A stretch of 64,000 nucleotides of DNA, taken from contig NZ_VDLV01000001.1 in assembly GCF_013608025.1 (NCBI RefSeq), positions 124,001-188,000 on the forward strand, written 5' to 3'. The notes below the pieces were generated by a model, which was given only the letters and a program-made list of their open reading frames with translations, did no database searches and had not been told where the DNA came from. Numbering within the stretch: position 1 is the first letter of the stretch; each line of letters opens with the position of its first letter. The position numbers and the translations under genes are program-made. Source of the DNA: Pseudomonas brassicacearum subsp. neoaurantiaca. GTDB taxonomy: Bacteria > Pseudomonadota > Gammaproteobacteria > Pseudomonadales > Pseudomonadaceae. Positions 49,210 through 57,887 of the stretch are shown here, in pieces.

Positions 49210-49575
49210 ATGAGTCATGAAGCGTTGATGCTGTGCCGCCTGGATGAATTGGTCGAAGGGCAGTCCCGCGGGTTCGACCCTCTGGGCACCGGAAAGGACA
49301 GCGTGTTTGCCCTGCGCCATGACGGCGAGGTGCGGGTTTATCGCAACCGTTGCCCGCATCTGGAGGTGCGCCTGGAGTACCGCAAGGACCGTTTTCTCAG
49401 CGTCGATGGCCGCCAGATCATCTGTTACGCCCACGGTGCCAGGTTCCTTCCGGACACTGGCGTGTGCGTCTACGGACCATGTCTGGGCGAAAGCCTGATT
49501 GCTCTGCAATGGCACGCGGAGGCCGATTGGCTGGTGCTCCAAGCCGGCCAATTGGAGGTGCCTGCGGGGTCATGA
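49210..49575 (+). CDS. Small Rieske [2Fe-2S] protein (ferredoxin-like)
   Basis: A 121-residue single-domain Rieske protein. The cluster ligands fit Cys48-x-His50 (RNRCPHLEV) and Cys72-x-x-His75 (ICYAHGARF). It could be the electron-transfer ferredoxin for the Rieske oxygenases encoded further on, or could reactivate the extradiol iron as XylT-type ferredoxins do (those are plant-type, so the analogy is functional only). The ATG at 49210 is preferred over GTG at 49195; the ribosome site is weak, suggesting coupling to the VOC gene. Confidence 0.8.
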   Translation: MSHEALMLCRLDELVEGQSRGFDPLGTGKDSVFALRHDGEVRVYRNRCPHLEVRLEYRKDRFLSVDGRQIICYAHGARFLPDTGVCVYGPCLGESLIALQWHAEADWLVLQAGQLEVPAGS

Positions 49576-49591
49576 ACGTATCGCGGTTTCT

Positions 49592-49622
49592 GATACATCG
49601 TATCCCTACATGCGATTAGTCA
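49592..49622 (+). promoter_or_regulatory. 31-bp regulatory element, copy C
   Basis: It contains GTATCCCTACATGCGATTAG. Its left part GATACATCGTATC is a perfect short palindrome. It lies 138 bases before the DUF1302 gene start, close to the spacing of copy B to the VOC gene, and so probably marks the promoter of the long rightward catabolic operon. Confidence 0.65.
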
Positions 49623-49759
49623 AACGCCTGCTTTGCCGAGAAAGTGAACACAACCCGGCAGCGAATGCGTGCAAAAACAGTCGGTAGGCCTGGCTGGATT
49701 GCGGCACGGTTTTACCAGAAGAACTGACATACAAAAAAAACAATAAGAGGGTTACTTCG

Positions 49760-51439
49760 ATGGCTACTCGCAAGATCGCTGCGTCGCGGCGCGTCCCCTT
49801 TACCCTGACCCTTGCTGCGAGCCTGGGACTTGGCGCCTCGGCTGCCCAGGCCTTCCAGATCGATACCGGCAATCCCGATCTCAGCTTGCGTTGGGACAAT
49901 ACGCTGAAGTACAGCGCGGCCTGGCGGCTGAAGGATCCCAGCAGCAAACTCAGCGAGGGCCAGACGGCGCTGAACCAGAATGACGGCGATCACAACTTCG
50001 GCAAGGGGTTGATCTCCAATCGCCTGGATATTCTTTCCGAACTGGACATTGGTTTTCACAACTTCGGTGCCCGTCTGAGCGGCGCCGCCTGGTACGACAC
50101 CGTGTACCAGGACCGCAACGACAACAACGACGCGGCCAGCGCCAACCAGCGGTCGGTGGGTTTCGACGAATTCACCCACGACACCCAGCAATTGCACGGT
50201 GGCGACGGTGAACTGCTGGACGCCTTTGTCTACTGGAACGGTGAACTGGCCGACCGTACCTTGTCGGTTCGCGCAGGGCGCCACGGCCTGATCTGGGGCG
50301 AGAGCCTGTTCTTCGGCGGCAACGGGATTGCCGGGGCCATGGCGCCGGTGGACGTGGTCAAGGCGCAGTCGGTGCCCAACACGCAGTTCAAGGAAATCAC
50401 CCGGCCGGTCAACCAGCTCTCGACCGCCTACCAACTGACCGATGATCTGTCATTGGGCGCCTTCTACCAGTTGGAGTGGGAAGCCACTCGCTTGCCTGGC
50501 GCCGGCAGCTATTTCTCCACCAGCGATACCATCGGCGACGGCAATGAACGGCTGATCACGGGTGGGCCATTCCCGGATTTCCTCGGCGGCAATGCCAACA
50601 GCCCAGCGGCGTTTTTCCATGGCAAGGACAAGAAGGCCAGGAATTCCGGCCAGGGCGGCCTGCAGCTCAAGTACAACACCGGGACGACGGATTACGGCCT
50701 GTACGCGCTGCAGTACCACGAGAAAACCCCGACGTTGTATTTGAAGCCGAATGCCACCGGGCCGAACTTCAGCACCGGGCAGGTCGGCGAATACTCCTGG
50801 GTCTACCCGGAAGATATTCGCGTACTGGGGGCCAGTTTCGCGACCTCGGTGAATGAGTACAGCTTTGCCGGCGAGGCATCGATGCGCTGGAACATGCCGC
50901 TGGTGTCCAACGCCCAGACCGTCCTGCCGGGCGTCGACGCGGACAACAACGATGACGCCCTCTACGCCGTCGGCCGCACGGCCCACGTCAACCTCAACGT
51001 CCTGGCTTCGCTAGGCCCTTCCTTTGTTGCCAACGAAGCCAGCCTGGTGGGCGAGGTCGCCTGGAACCGCCTGCTGGCCGTGACCAGGAACCGTGCCGCG
51101 CTGGACCCCAACGCCACCGATGACGGCCTGGGCTTGAAGCTGGTGTACACGCCGACCTATCGCCAGTTCTTCCCGGGCGTGGATATCAGCGTGCCCTTGG
51201 GCATCAGCTATTTCCCCATGGGCAAGTCGGCGGTGATCAGCGGGTTCGGTCCCGACCGGGGAGGGGACATGAACGTCGGTGTCTCCGCCACCTACCTGGA
51301 CCAAGTGACCGTGGGGCTGACCTACACCCACTTCTACGGTCCCGAGGACACCAGCCTCAACGCCGCCAACCAGTTCAACTACAAGCAGTCGCTGAAGGAC
51401 CGGGATTACCTGGCTTTCTCCGTCAAGACCACGTTCTAA
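49760..51439 (+). CDS. DUF1302 family outer-membrane protein
   Basis: A 559-residue protein. The signal peptide ends at about AQA-F near residue 33. The mature part starts FQIDTGNPDLSLRWDNTLKY, then alternates amphipathic strands (LSVRAGRHGLIWGESLFFGG, SLGAFYQLEWEATRLPGAGS) and ends in TF, as outer-membrane barrels do. DUF1302 proteins occur with DUF1329 and RND proteins in gene sets for hydrophobic substrates. It likely forms the outer-membrane pore of this uptake or export system. It is first in the long rightward operon. Confidence 0.88.
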   Translation: MATRKIAASRRVPFTLTLAASLGLGASAAQAFQIDTGNPDLSLRWDNTLKYSAAWRLKDPSSKLSEGQTALNQNDGDHNFGKGLISNRLDILSELDIGFHNFGARLSGAAWYDTVYQDRNDNNDAASANQRSVGFDEFTHDTQQLHGGDGELLDAFVYWNGELADRTLSVRAGRHGLIWGESLFFGGNGIAGAMAPVDVVKAQSVPNTQFKEITRPVNQLSTAYQLTDDLSLGAFYQLEWEATRLPGAGSYFSTSDTIGDGNERLITGGPFPDFLGGNANSPAAFFHGKDKKARNSGQGGLQLKYNTGTTDYGLYALQYHEKTPTLYLKPNATGPNFSTGQVGEYSWVYPEDIRVLGASFATSVNEYSFAGEASMRWNMPLVSNAQTVLPGVDADNNDDALYAVGRTAHVNLNVLASLGPSFVANEASLVGEVAWNRLLAVTRNRAALDPNATDDGLGLKLVYTPTYRQFFPGVDISVPLGISYFPMGKSAVISGFGPDRGGDMNVGVSATYLDQVTVGLTYTHFYGPEDTSLNAANQFNYKQSLKDRDYLAFSVKTTF

Positions 51440-51451
51440 GAGGATTTGCGC

Positions 51452-52816
51452 ATGACCATTCAGTTCACTCTAAAGGCCTTGTGCTTAACCCTGCTGGCCG
51501 CCGCCGCGCCGATCGCCCTGGCCGCCAGCGTCGAGCAAGCCGCCGCGCTGGGCAAGACCCTGACGCCCTTCGGCGCCGAGAAGGCCGGCAATGCCGACGG
51601 CAGCATCCCGGCCTGGGACGGTGGCTACACCAAGGTCGAGCCGGGCTATGTGCCGGGCGGCAAGCGCAGCGATCCGTTTGCCGCCGACAAGCCCTTGTTC
51701 AGCATTACCGCGCAGAACCTGCCCAAGTACGCCGACAAGCTCAGCGACGGCACCAAGGAGCTGTTCAAGCGCTTTCCGGAGACCTATCGCATCGATGTCT
51801 ACCCGACCCGGCGCACGGCGGCCGCGCCGCAATGGGTCTATGACAATACGTTCAAGAATGCGACCCGCGCCAAACTGATCAACAGCAGCGCCGGCCTGAT
51901 TCCCGACGGTGCCTATGGCGGAATCCCGTTTCCGATTCCACAGAACGGAACCGAGGCGATCTGGAACCACGTGTTGAACTGGCGCGGCACTTCAGTGGCG
52001 GGGCATTTTCGCCACTATCTGATGACGGCCGACGGCAACCAGGTGATGACCAGCGACGGCCTGTTGACCCAGGAAATGCCTTACTACTTCCAGGAAGGCG
52101 GCCCCGAAAACTACTCGGGCGACTACTGGCTGGTGCACTTCGTCAATCTCGGCCCGGCGATTCGTGCTGGCGAGCAAATTCTCGGGCGTGAAAACATCAA
52201 CGGCGACAAATCCCAGGCCCATGTCTACCTGAGCGGCCAGCGCCGCGTGCGCACGCTACCCAACGCTTGCTGTGATACGCCGACGCCTTCCACCGCCGGG
52301 GTCATGTCCTTCGATGAGTTGAGCGTGTGGGGCGGGCGTACGGACCGGTTCGACTGGAAACTGGTAGGCAAGCAGGAGATCTACGTTCCCTACAACACCA
52401 ACAAGGTGCAGAACGCTGCCCAGCCGCAGGACCTGCTGGGCAAGCACCATCTGAACCCGGATTACGTGCGCTGGGAGTTGCACCGCGTCTGGGTGGTCGA
52501 GTCGACGGTGGCCGCCGGCAAGCGCCACCAGTTGCCCAAGGGCCGTTACTACCTCGACGAGGACACCTGGCAAGCCCTGCTCGGCGACCGTTGGGACGCC
52601 AGCGGCCAACTGGCCAAGACCCTCTGGTCGCTGCCTTCCGTATTGCCCGACCTGCCAGGCCTGGTGCAACTGTCTTCCGGTTTTTATGACCTGACCTCCG
52701 GTGCGTGGTTTATCCAGAACCTCTATGCCGGGTTGCCCGAGCAGTATCGCGCGGTGGACCGCTACAAGGCCTCGGAGTTCTCGCCAGCGGCGATGGCTGG
52801 ACGCGGCGTGCGCTAA
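51452..52816 (+). CDS. DUF1329 family periplasmic/outer-membrane protein
   Basis: A 454-residue protein. The signal peptide (MTIQFTLKALCLTLLAAAAP) ends at about ALA-A. Family motifs follow: LTPFGAEKAGNADGSIPAWD, SGQRRVRTLPNACCDTP and YYLDEDTWQALLGDRWDASG. DUF1329 proteins have a LolB-like fold and accompany DUF1302; a role in carrying lipophilic molecules between membranes is proposed. GAGGA lies seven bases before the ATG. It is 12 bases downstream of the DUF1302 gene. Confidence 0.88.
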   Translation: MTIQFTLKALCLTLLAAAAPIALAASVEQAAALGKTLTPFGAEKAGNADGSIPAWDGGYTKVEPGYVPGGKRSDPFAADKPLFSITAQNLPKYADKLSDGTKELFKRFPETYRIDVYPTRRTAAAPQWVYDNTFKNATRAKLINSSAGLIPDGAYGGIPFPIPQNGTEAIWNHVLNWRGTSVAGHFRHYLMTADGNQVMTSDGLLTQEMPYYFQEGGPENYSGDYWLVHFVNLGPAIRAGEQILGRENINGDKSQAHVYLSGQRRVRTLPNACCDTPTPSTAGVMSFDELSVWGGRTDRFDWKLVGKQEIYVPYNTNKVQNAAQPQDLLGKHHLNPDYVRWELHRVWVVESTVAAGKRHQLPKGRYYLDEDTWQALLGDRWDASGQLAKTLWSLPSVLPDLPGLVQLSSGFYDLTSGAWFIQNLYAGLPEQYRAVDRYKASEFSPAAMAGRGVR

Positions 52817-52885
52817 CCGGGCTGAGAGCCAGGGGCAGGCCCGTCGGTCTGCCTTTGGGGGACGAGTGTTTTTCCGAGGTAGGTT

Positions 52886-53980
52886 ATGAACAGAATCAGT
52901 CAGGCGGGCGCCTTGCTCCTGGCCCTGTGTCTGCCGGTCGCCGCGAGCGAGTGCCTGGCCGGGCCGGCTGCCGTGGACGTGCCGCTGAAGACCCCGGCCA
53001 TGCAGGTATCGGCTGCACAGAACGGTGTATTGATCGATCTGGCGCGTGCCGGTACACGCCTCGTCGCCGTGGGTGAGCGCGGGCTGGTGGTGTTTTCCGA
53101 CGATAACGGGCAGAGCTGGCGTCAGGCTTCGGTGCCGGTGTCGGTCAGCCTGACGGCGGTGCAGTTTGTCGATGCGCAACAGGGCTGGGCGGTCGGCCAC
53201 GCAGGCGTGGTGCTGACGACGCGTGATGGTGGCGAGCACTGGACGCTGCAACTCGACGGCGTGCGCGTGGCGCAGCTGGAACTGGAGGCCGCCAAGGCCG
53301 AGCAGGCCACCGCGGCCAACCCGGACGACGCCCTGGCACGGGTCCAAACTGCCGAGCGTCTGGTTGCCGATGGAGCGGACAAACCCTTCCTGGCGCTCCA
53401 GTTCATCGATGCACACCGTGGGTTGATCGTCGGGGCCTATGGCTTGGCGCTGCAGACCACCGATGGCGGCGCGACCTGGCAGTCATTGATGGGGCGCATC
53501 GCCAACCCGAACGGCTTGCACTTGTACGCCATCAGTCGCCAAGGGCCACGTTGGTTCCTGGCGGGCGAGCAAGGTTACCTGGCGCGCTCGGACGACGACG
53601 CGACGTCGTTCAGCCAGTTGGACAGCCCTTACGAAGGCACTTTCTTCACGCTGCAGAGCCGTGCCGATGGCGCGCTGCTGGTCGCTGGGCTGAAGGGCAA
53701 TGCCTTTGTTTCCAACGATGCCGGCACAAGCTTCCAGCGCCTGTCAGTCCCTGTACCGATTTCCTTCAACGACGCCACCCGCCTGGCCGACGGCCAAGTG
53801 TTGCTGGTCAACCAGGCCGGCACGCTGTTTCGCAACGGCGGGGAGGCGCTGCTGCCATTTGGCAAGCCGTTGGGCAAGCCTGTTTCAAGTCTGATCGAGG
53901 CCGCCGATGGCAGCCTGGTCGTCGCCGGTTTCACCGGGCTGCAGCGTATTGCGCAGCCAGCCACTGCCGCTTCGGAGTGA
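52886..53980 (+). CDS. YCF48/BNR-repeat beta-propeller protein, secreted
   Basis: A 364-residue protein with a signal peptide ending near residue 25 (CLA-G). It has repeated propeller motifs of the YCF48/Hcf136 type: VVFSDDNGQSWRQA, VVLTTRDGGEHWTL, LALQTTDGGATWQSL, AFVSNDAGTSFQRL. It is regularly found between DUF1329 and RND genes and may be a periplasmic adaptor of that transport system. A helical insertion near residues 130-150 (QLELEAAKAEQATAANPDDA) interrupts the propeller. Confidence 0.83.
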   Translation: MNRISQAGALLLALCLPVAASECLAGPAAVDVPLKTPAMQVSAAQNGVLIDLARAGTRLVAVGERGLVVFSDDNGQSWRQASVPVSVSLTAVQFVDAQQGWAVGHAGVVLTTRDGGEHWTLQLDGVRVAQLELEAAKAEQATAANPDDALARVQTAERLVADGADKPFLALQFIDAHRGLIVGAYGLALQTTDGGATWQSLMGRIANPNGLHLYAISRQGPRWFLAGEQGYLARSDDDATSFSQLDSPYEGTFFTLQSRADGALLVAGLKGNAFVSNDAGTSFQRLSVPVPISFNDATRLADGQVLLVNQAGTLFRNGGEALLPFGKPLGKPVSSLIEAADGSLVVAGFTGLQRIAQPATAASE

Positions 53981-53984
53981 GGTT

Positions 53985-56519
53985 ATGACGTCCCCTGGTA
54001 AGTTCCCCCAATCCCCTGCGAACGCGTTCGACGATTTCGATCCGCGCTCCGGCTCGATGCTCGAACGTGCATTGTTCAACCATCGCCTGTGGGTGTTGCT
54101 GCTGTGCCTGGCGACCACACTGGTGTTGGGTTGGCAGTCCAGTCGTGTCGAGCTCAATGCCAGTTTCGAAAAAATGATCCCCACCCATCATCCCTACATT
54201 GCCAACTACCTTGAGCACCAGCAGGAGTTGAGCGGGCTGGGCAACGCCTTGCGCATCGCCGTGGTGAACAAGCGGGGCGAAATCTATGACGCTGACTACC
54301 TCAAGACCTTGCAGGCGTTGAGCGACAAGATCTACCTGCTGCCCGGTGTTGATCGCGCCTATATGAAATCGTTGTGGACGCCCGCCACGCGCTGGGTCGC
54401 CGTGACCGAAGCCGGCCTGGAAGGCGGGCCGGTGATCCCGGATAACTACGACGGTGGTTCCGACAGCCTGGCGGCCTTGCGGCGCAATGTGCAGCTGTCC
54501 AACGAAATCGGTCAGTTGGTGGCATTCGACCAGGCCTCGAGCATCATCCAGGTCCCGCTGTTGCAGCGCACCCCCGACGGCAGGCCCTTGGACTACACCC
54601 GGTTGTCGCAACAGCTGGAATCGCTGCGCAGCCAATACCAGAGCGACAGCGTTGATATTCATATCACCGGTTTCGCCAAGAAAGTCGGCGACCTGATCGC
54701 CGGCCTGCGGCAGATCCTGATCTTCTTCGCCGTGGCGATCCTGATCACCACCGTCGTGCTGTATTGGTACACCCGCTGCATCCGCAGCACCTTGCTGGTG
54801 GTGTTCTGCTCATTGGTGGCGGTGGTCTGGCAGCTTGGCCTGCTGCCGTTGCTGGATTATCAGCTGGACCCTTATTCGGTGCTGGTGCCGTTCCTGGTGT
54901 TTGCCATTGGCATGAGCCACGGGGCGCAAAAGATGAACGGGATCATGCAGGACATCGGTCGCGGCATGCACCGTGTGGTCGCCGCGCGCTTCACTTTCCG
55001 TCGCCTGTTTCTCGCCGGCCTCACAGCGCTGCTCTGTGACGCGGTCGGTTTCGCGGTGCTGATGATCATCAAGATCCAGGTGATCCAGGACCTGGCGATG
55101 ATCGCCAGCATCGGCGTCGCGGTACTGATCTTCACCAATTTGATCCTGTTGCCGATATTGCTTTCCTATGTCGGCGTCAGCGGCCACGCGGCGCGGCTGA
55201 GCCTGAAAAGCGAGCACGCCGAGCAAGCCGGCCAACATCGTCATGGATTCTGGCGCTTCCTCGATCTGTTCACCCGGCGTCGCTGGGCGGCATTGTGCAT
55301 CGCCTTGAGCCTGGCGTTGGCGACGCTCGGCTTCGTGGTCAGCCTGCAATTGAAAGTCGGTGATCTCGATGCGGGCGCACCCGAACTGCGGGCTGATTCG
55401 CGCTACAACCAGGACGACGCGTTCCTGACCCGGCACTACGGCGCCAGCAGCGACCTGTTCGCGGTGATGATCAAGACGCCCGCCAGTGCCTGTTCGCGCT
55501 ATGACATCCTGAACAAGGTCGATGCCCTCGACTGGCAATTGCGCACCTTGCCAGGTGTCGACTCGACCAATTCCCTGGCGCTGCTCAACCGCCGGATGCT
55601 GGTAGGCCTCAGCGAAGGCAGCCCGAAGTGGTACGAGCTGCAGAACAACCAGGCGATGCTCAACATGATCACCGCCGGGGCGCCACGCGGGCTCTATAAC
55701 GAAGACTGCAGCCTGCTGACGCTGTATGCCTACCTCTCCGACCACAAGGCGCAGACCCTGACCGGCCTGGTGGATCACGTCGAGCAGTTCGCGGCGGCGA
55801 ACAATACCGATGACGTCCAGTTCCTCCTGGCTGCCGGCAACGCTGGAATCGAGGCCGCGACCAATATCGTCGTCAAGCAGGCCAATCGGGAAATGCTGTT
55901 CTGGGTCTACGGCGCCGTGATCCTGCTCTGCCTGGTGACGTTCCGCTCCTGGCGCGCCACGGTGTGCGCGGTGATTCCGCTGATGCTCACCTCCATCCTC
56001 TGCGAAGCGCTGATGGTCTGGCTGGACATCGGCGTCAAGGTCGCGACCCTGCCGGTGATCGCCCTCGGCGTGGGCATCGGCGTGGACTACGCGCTGTACG
56101 TGATGAGCATCCTGCTCGGTCACATGCGCCAGGGCACCAGCCTGTCTGAGTCGTATTACCGGGCACTGCTGTCCACCGGCAAGGTGGTGATGCTGACCGG
56201 TGTGACCCTGGCGATCGGCGTGGCCACGTGGATGTTTTCGCCGATCAAGTTCCAGGCCGACATGGGCGTGCTGCTGGCGTTCATGTTCGTCTGGAACATG
56301 GTCGGCGCCCTGGTCCTGTTGCCGGCCCTGGCGCACTTCCTGTTGCCGAGCGAACGGATCAGCCGGGAACAGGCGTCGGCTGATCCCAGCCCACCGACAC
56401 GTTTGGCGCTCACGCCAGCCGTGGTCGAGGAGGGTGATTGCCTGCACCAGGCCCTTGGTTCGCAGGCCTCGGGGCACGATCAACGCGCAACGCCCTGCGC
56501 CCAACCCATCGCGTCATGA
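53985..56519 (+). CDS. RND-superfamily transporter (MMPL-like)
   Basis: An 844-residue inner-membrane protein with two repeats of one plus five transmembrane helices: TM1 near residue 35, the first cluster about 235-400 (VLVPFLVFAIGMSHGAQKMN, a sterol-sensing-like region), then a repeated half ending ALGVGIGVDYALYVMSILLG. It lacks the docking features of AcrB and matches the MMPL-like group that moves hydrophobic compounds. It completes the DUF1302-DUF1329-YCF48-RND set. The ATG at 53985 is four bases after the preceding stop. The direction of transport is not evident from sequence. Confidence 0.87.
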   Translation: MTSPGKFPQSPANAFDDFDPRSGSMLERALFNHRLWVLLLCLATTLVLGWQSSRVELNASFEKMIPTHHPYIANYLEHQQELSGLGNALRIAVVNKRGEIYDADYLKTLQALSDKIYLLPGVDRAYMKSLWTPATRWVAVTEAGLEGGPVIPDNYDGGSDSLAALRRNVQLSNEIGQLVAFDQASSIIQVPLLQRTPDGRPLDYTRLSQQLESLRSQYQSDSVDIHITGFAKKVGDLIAGLRQILIFFAVAILITTVVLYWYTRCIRSTLLVVFCSLVAVVWQLGLLPLLDYQLDPYSVLVPFLVFAIGMSHGAQKMNGIMQDIGRGMHRVVAARFTFRRLFLAGLTALLCDAVGFAVLMIIKIQVIQDLAMIASIGVAVLIFTNLILLPILLSYVGVSGHAARLSLKSEHAEQAGQHRHGFWRFLDLFTRRRWAALCIALSLALATLGFVVSLQLKVGDLDAGAPELRADSRYNQDDAFLTRHYGASSDLFAVMIKTPASACSRYDILNKVDALDWQLRTLPGVDSTNSLALLNRRMLVGLSEGSPKWYELQNNQAMLNMITAGAPRGLYNEDCSLLTLYAYLSDHKAQTLTGLVDHVEQFAAANNTDDVQFLLAAGNAGIEAATNIVVKQANREMLFWVYGAVILLCLVTFRSWRATVCAVIPLMLTSILCEALMVWLDIGVKVATLPVIALGVGIGVDYALYVMSILLGHMRQGTSLSESYYRALLSTGKVVMLTGVTLAIGVATWMFSPIKFQADMGVLLAFMFVWNMVGALVLLPALAHFLLPSERISREQASADPSPPTRLALTPAVVEEGDCLHQALGSQASGHDQRATPCAQPIAS

Positions 56520-56539
56520 CAATAAGAAAGGATGTTCCC

Positions 56540-56656
56540 ATGCCTCGCATGTATCAGCTCCAGCAGCATCTCTGGCTAGCGCTTCGAACCGGTCTGGTCG
56601 CTTTCGGGGTGGCGTTCTGCGCGACCCAACCACCGGAGGTGCGTGATGAACGTTGA
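56540..56656 (+). CDS. 38-residue small ORF with one hydrophobic segment
   Basis: It encodes MPRMYQLQQHLWLALRTGLV followed by AFGVAFCATQPPEVRDER. A canonical AAGGA (56528-56532) lies seven bases before the ATG, and the frame fills the gap between the RND and MFS genes, overlapping the MFS start by 11 bases. Residues 11-28 are hydrophobic enough for a single membrane helix. It could be a small subunit of a transporter or a leader coupling translation of the MFS gene. No family was recognised. Confidence 0.55.
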   Translation: MPRMYQLQQHLWLALRTGLVAFGVAFCATQPPEVRDER

Positions 56657-57848
56657 ACGCCAGGCGCGGCTGCCGCAGTCGTTGTTGCTGTTGCTTGGCA
56701 GTTGCCTGCCGGTTCTCGGCGCGGTGCTGCTGGCCCCCGTCTTGCCGCGCATGCAGGAACACTTCGCCGACACGCCGGGCGTCGCGGTGCTGGTTCCCAT
56801 CGCCTTGACGCTACCGGCGCTGATGATTGCCCTGTTGGCACCGTTCGCCGGAATCATTGCCGACCGACTCGGGCGCAAGTCGTTGCTGATCGGCGCGATG
56901 TGTCTCTACACCGTCTGTGGCGTGCTGCCGCTCTGGCTGGATTCGTTGCAGGCGATCGTCGTCAGCCGCGCCGGCATCGGCCTGGCCGAGGCGGCAATCA
57001 TGACGTGCTGCACCACGATGATGGGCGACTACTACAACGGCGCGCGGCGTGAACGCATGTTCGCCCTGCAAATGGTCGCGACCTCGTTGTCGGCGGCGAT
57101 TTTCATTGCCATCGGGGGCGTGCTGGGTGAGCACGGCTGGCGCACGCCGTTTGCGCTGTATGGCTTGGGGCTGGTGTTGCTGCCGCTGATGGCCTGGCTG
57201 TTGTGGGAGCCGCGCGGGCATGTCGTCGCCGCGAAAAAGGCCATGAACAGGCCATTTCCGTGGCGCGCCTTGGCACCGTTGTACGCCCTGTCATTCCTGG
57301 CTGGATTGAGCCTATTCATCGTGCCGGTACAAGTCGGTTATCTGCTCAACCTGCTGCATGTCGAAGGGTCGCAGCAGATTGGCTTGACCATGGGCGCCAA
57401 TCAACTTGGCGTGCTGGTCGGCGCGTTGAGTTTCCGCTTGTTCAGTGGCGTGCCGGCGTACCGGCAGATGCTCTTGGCCTTCGTCGCCGCAGGTATCGGC
57501 GGCGGGTTGCTGGCGGTGGCCGGCAGCCATGGTTGGGTGGTGATCGCCGTACTGATCAATGGCCTGGGTATCGGCCTGATGATGCCGACCCTGCTCACCT
57601 GGATCATGGCCCAGGTCGACTTCCAGCAGCGTGGCCGCGCCGCCGGTGGTTTCACGTCGATGTTCTTCGCCGGGGAGTTCGTCAGCCCGCTGGTGGTGCT
57701 GGCGATCACCGGCGGGGTGACCAGTGAGTTGCCCGCCGCGCTGGGCATTTTTGCCGGAATTCAACTCTTGGTGGCCGTGGCCTGTATTCGATTGCGTGGC
57801 AGCGGCTCGGCTTTTTCCGCTGCGGTTGCGGCGCAGCCTGAGCGCTGA
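56646..57848 (+). CDS. Major facilitator superfamily transporter
   Basis: A 400-residue protein with 12 predicted transmembrane helices and the MFS loop 2-3 motif GIIADRLGRKSLLIGAM, with helix 4-5 RAGIGLAEAAIMTCCTTMMG. It is probably an importer of the catabolic substrate or an efflux pump for intermediates. GGAG lies seven bases before the ATG at 56646, inside the preceding small ORF. The two Rieske oxygenase genes follow after 39 bases. Confidence 0.88.
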   Translation: MNVERQARLPQSLLLLLGSCLPVLGAVLLAPVLPRMQEHFADTPGVAVLVPIALTLPALMIALLAPFAGIIADRLGRKSLLIGAMCLYTVCGVLPLWLDSLQAIVVSRAGIGLAEAAIMTCCTTMMGDYYNGARRERMFALQMVATSLSAAIFIAIGGVLGEHGWRTPFALYGLGLVLLPLMAWLLWEPRGHVVAAKKAMNRPFPWRALAPLYALSFLAGLSLFIVPVQVGYLLNLLHVEGSQQIGLTMGANQLGVLVGALSFRLFSGVPAYRQMLLAFVAAGIGGGLLAVAGSHGWVVIAVLINGLGIGLMMPTLLTWIMAQVDFQQRGRAAGGFTSMFFAGEFVSPLVVLAITGGVTSELPAALGIFAGIQLLVAVACIRLRGSGSAFSAAVAAQPER

Positions 57849-57887
57849 TCTCACGTCTCAACAAAACAAGAACAAGAGGAGAGCAAC

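Noticed and set aside
48163..49551. A 462-codon antisense frame over the VOC and Rieske genes
   Set aside because: It would cover the regulatory element side of two well supported genes and shows no domain.
54810..56504. A 564-codon open frame antisense to the RND transporter
   Set aside because: Gln/His/Arg-rich shadow of a membrane protein gene, without any plausible fold.
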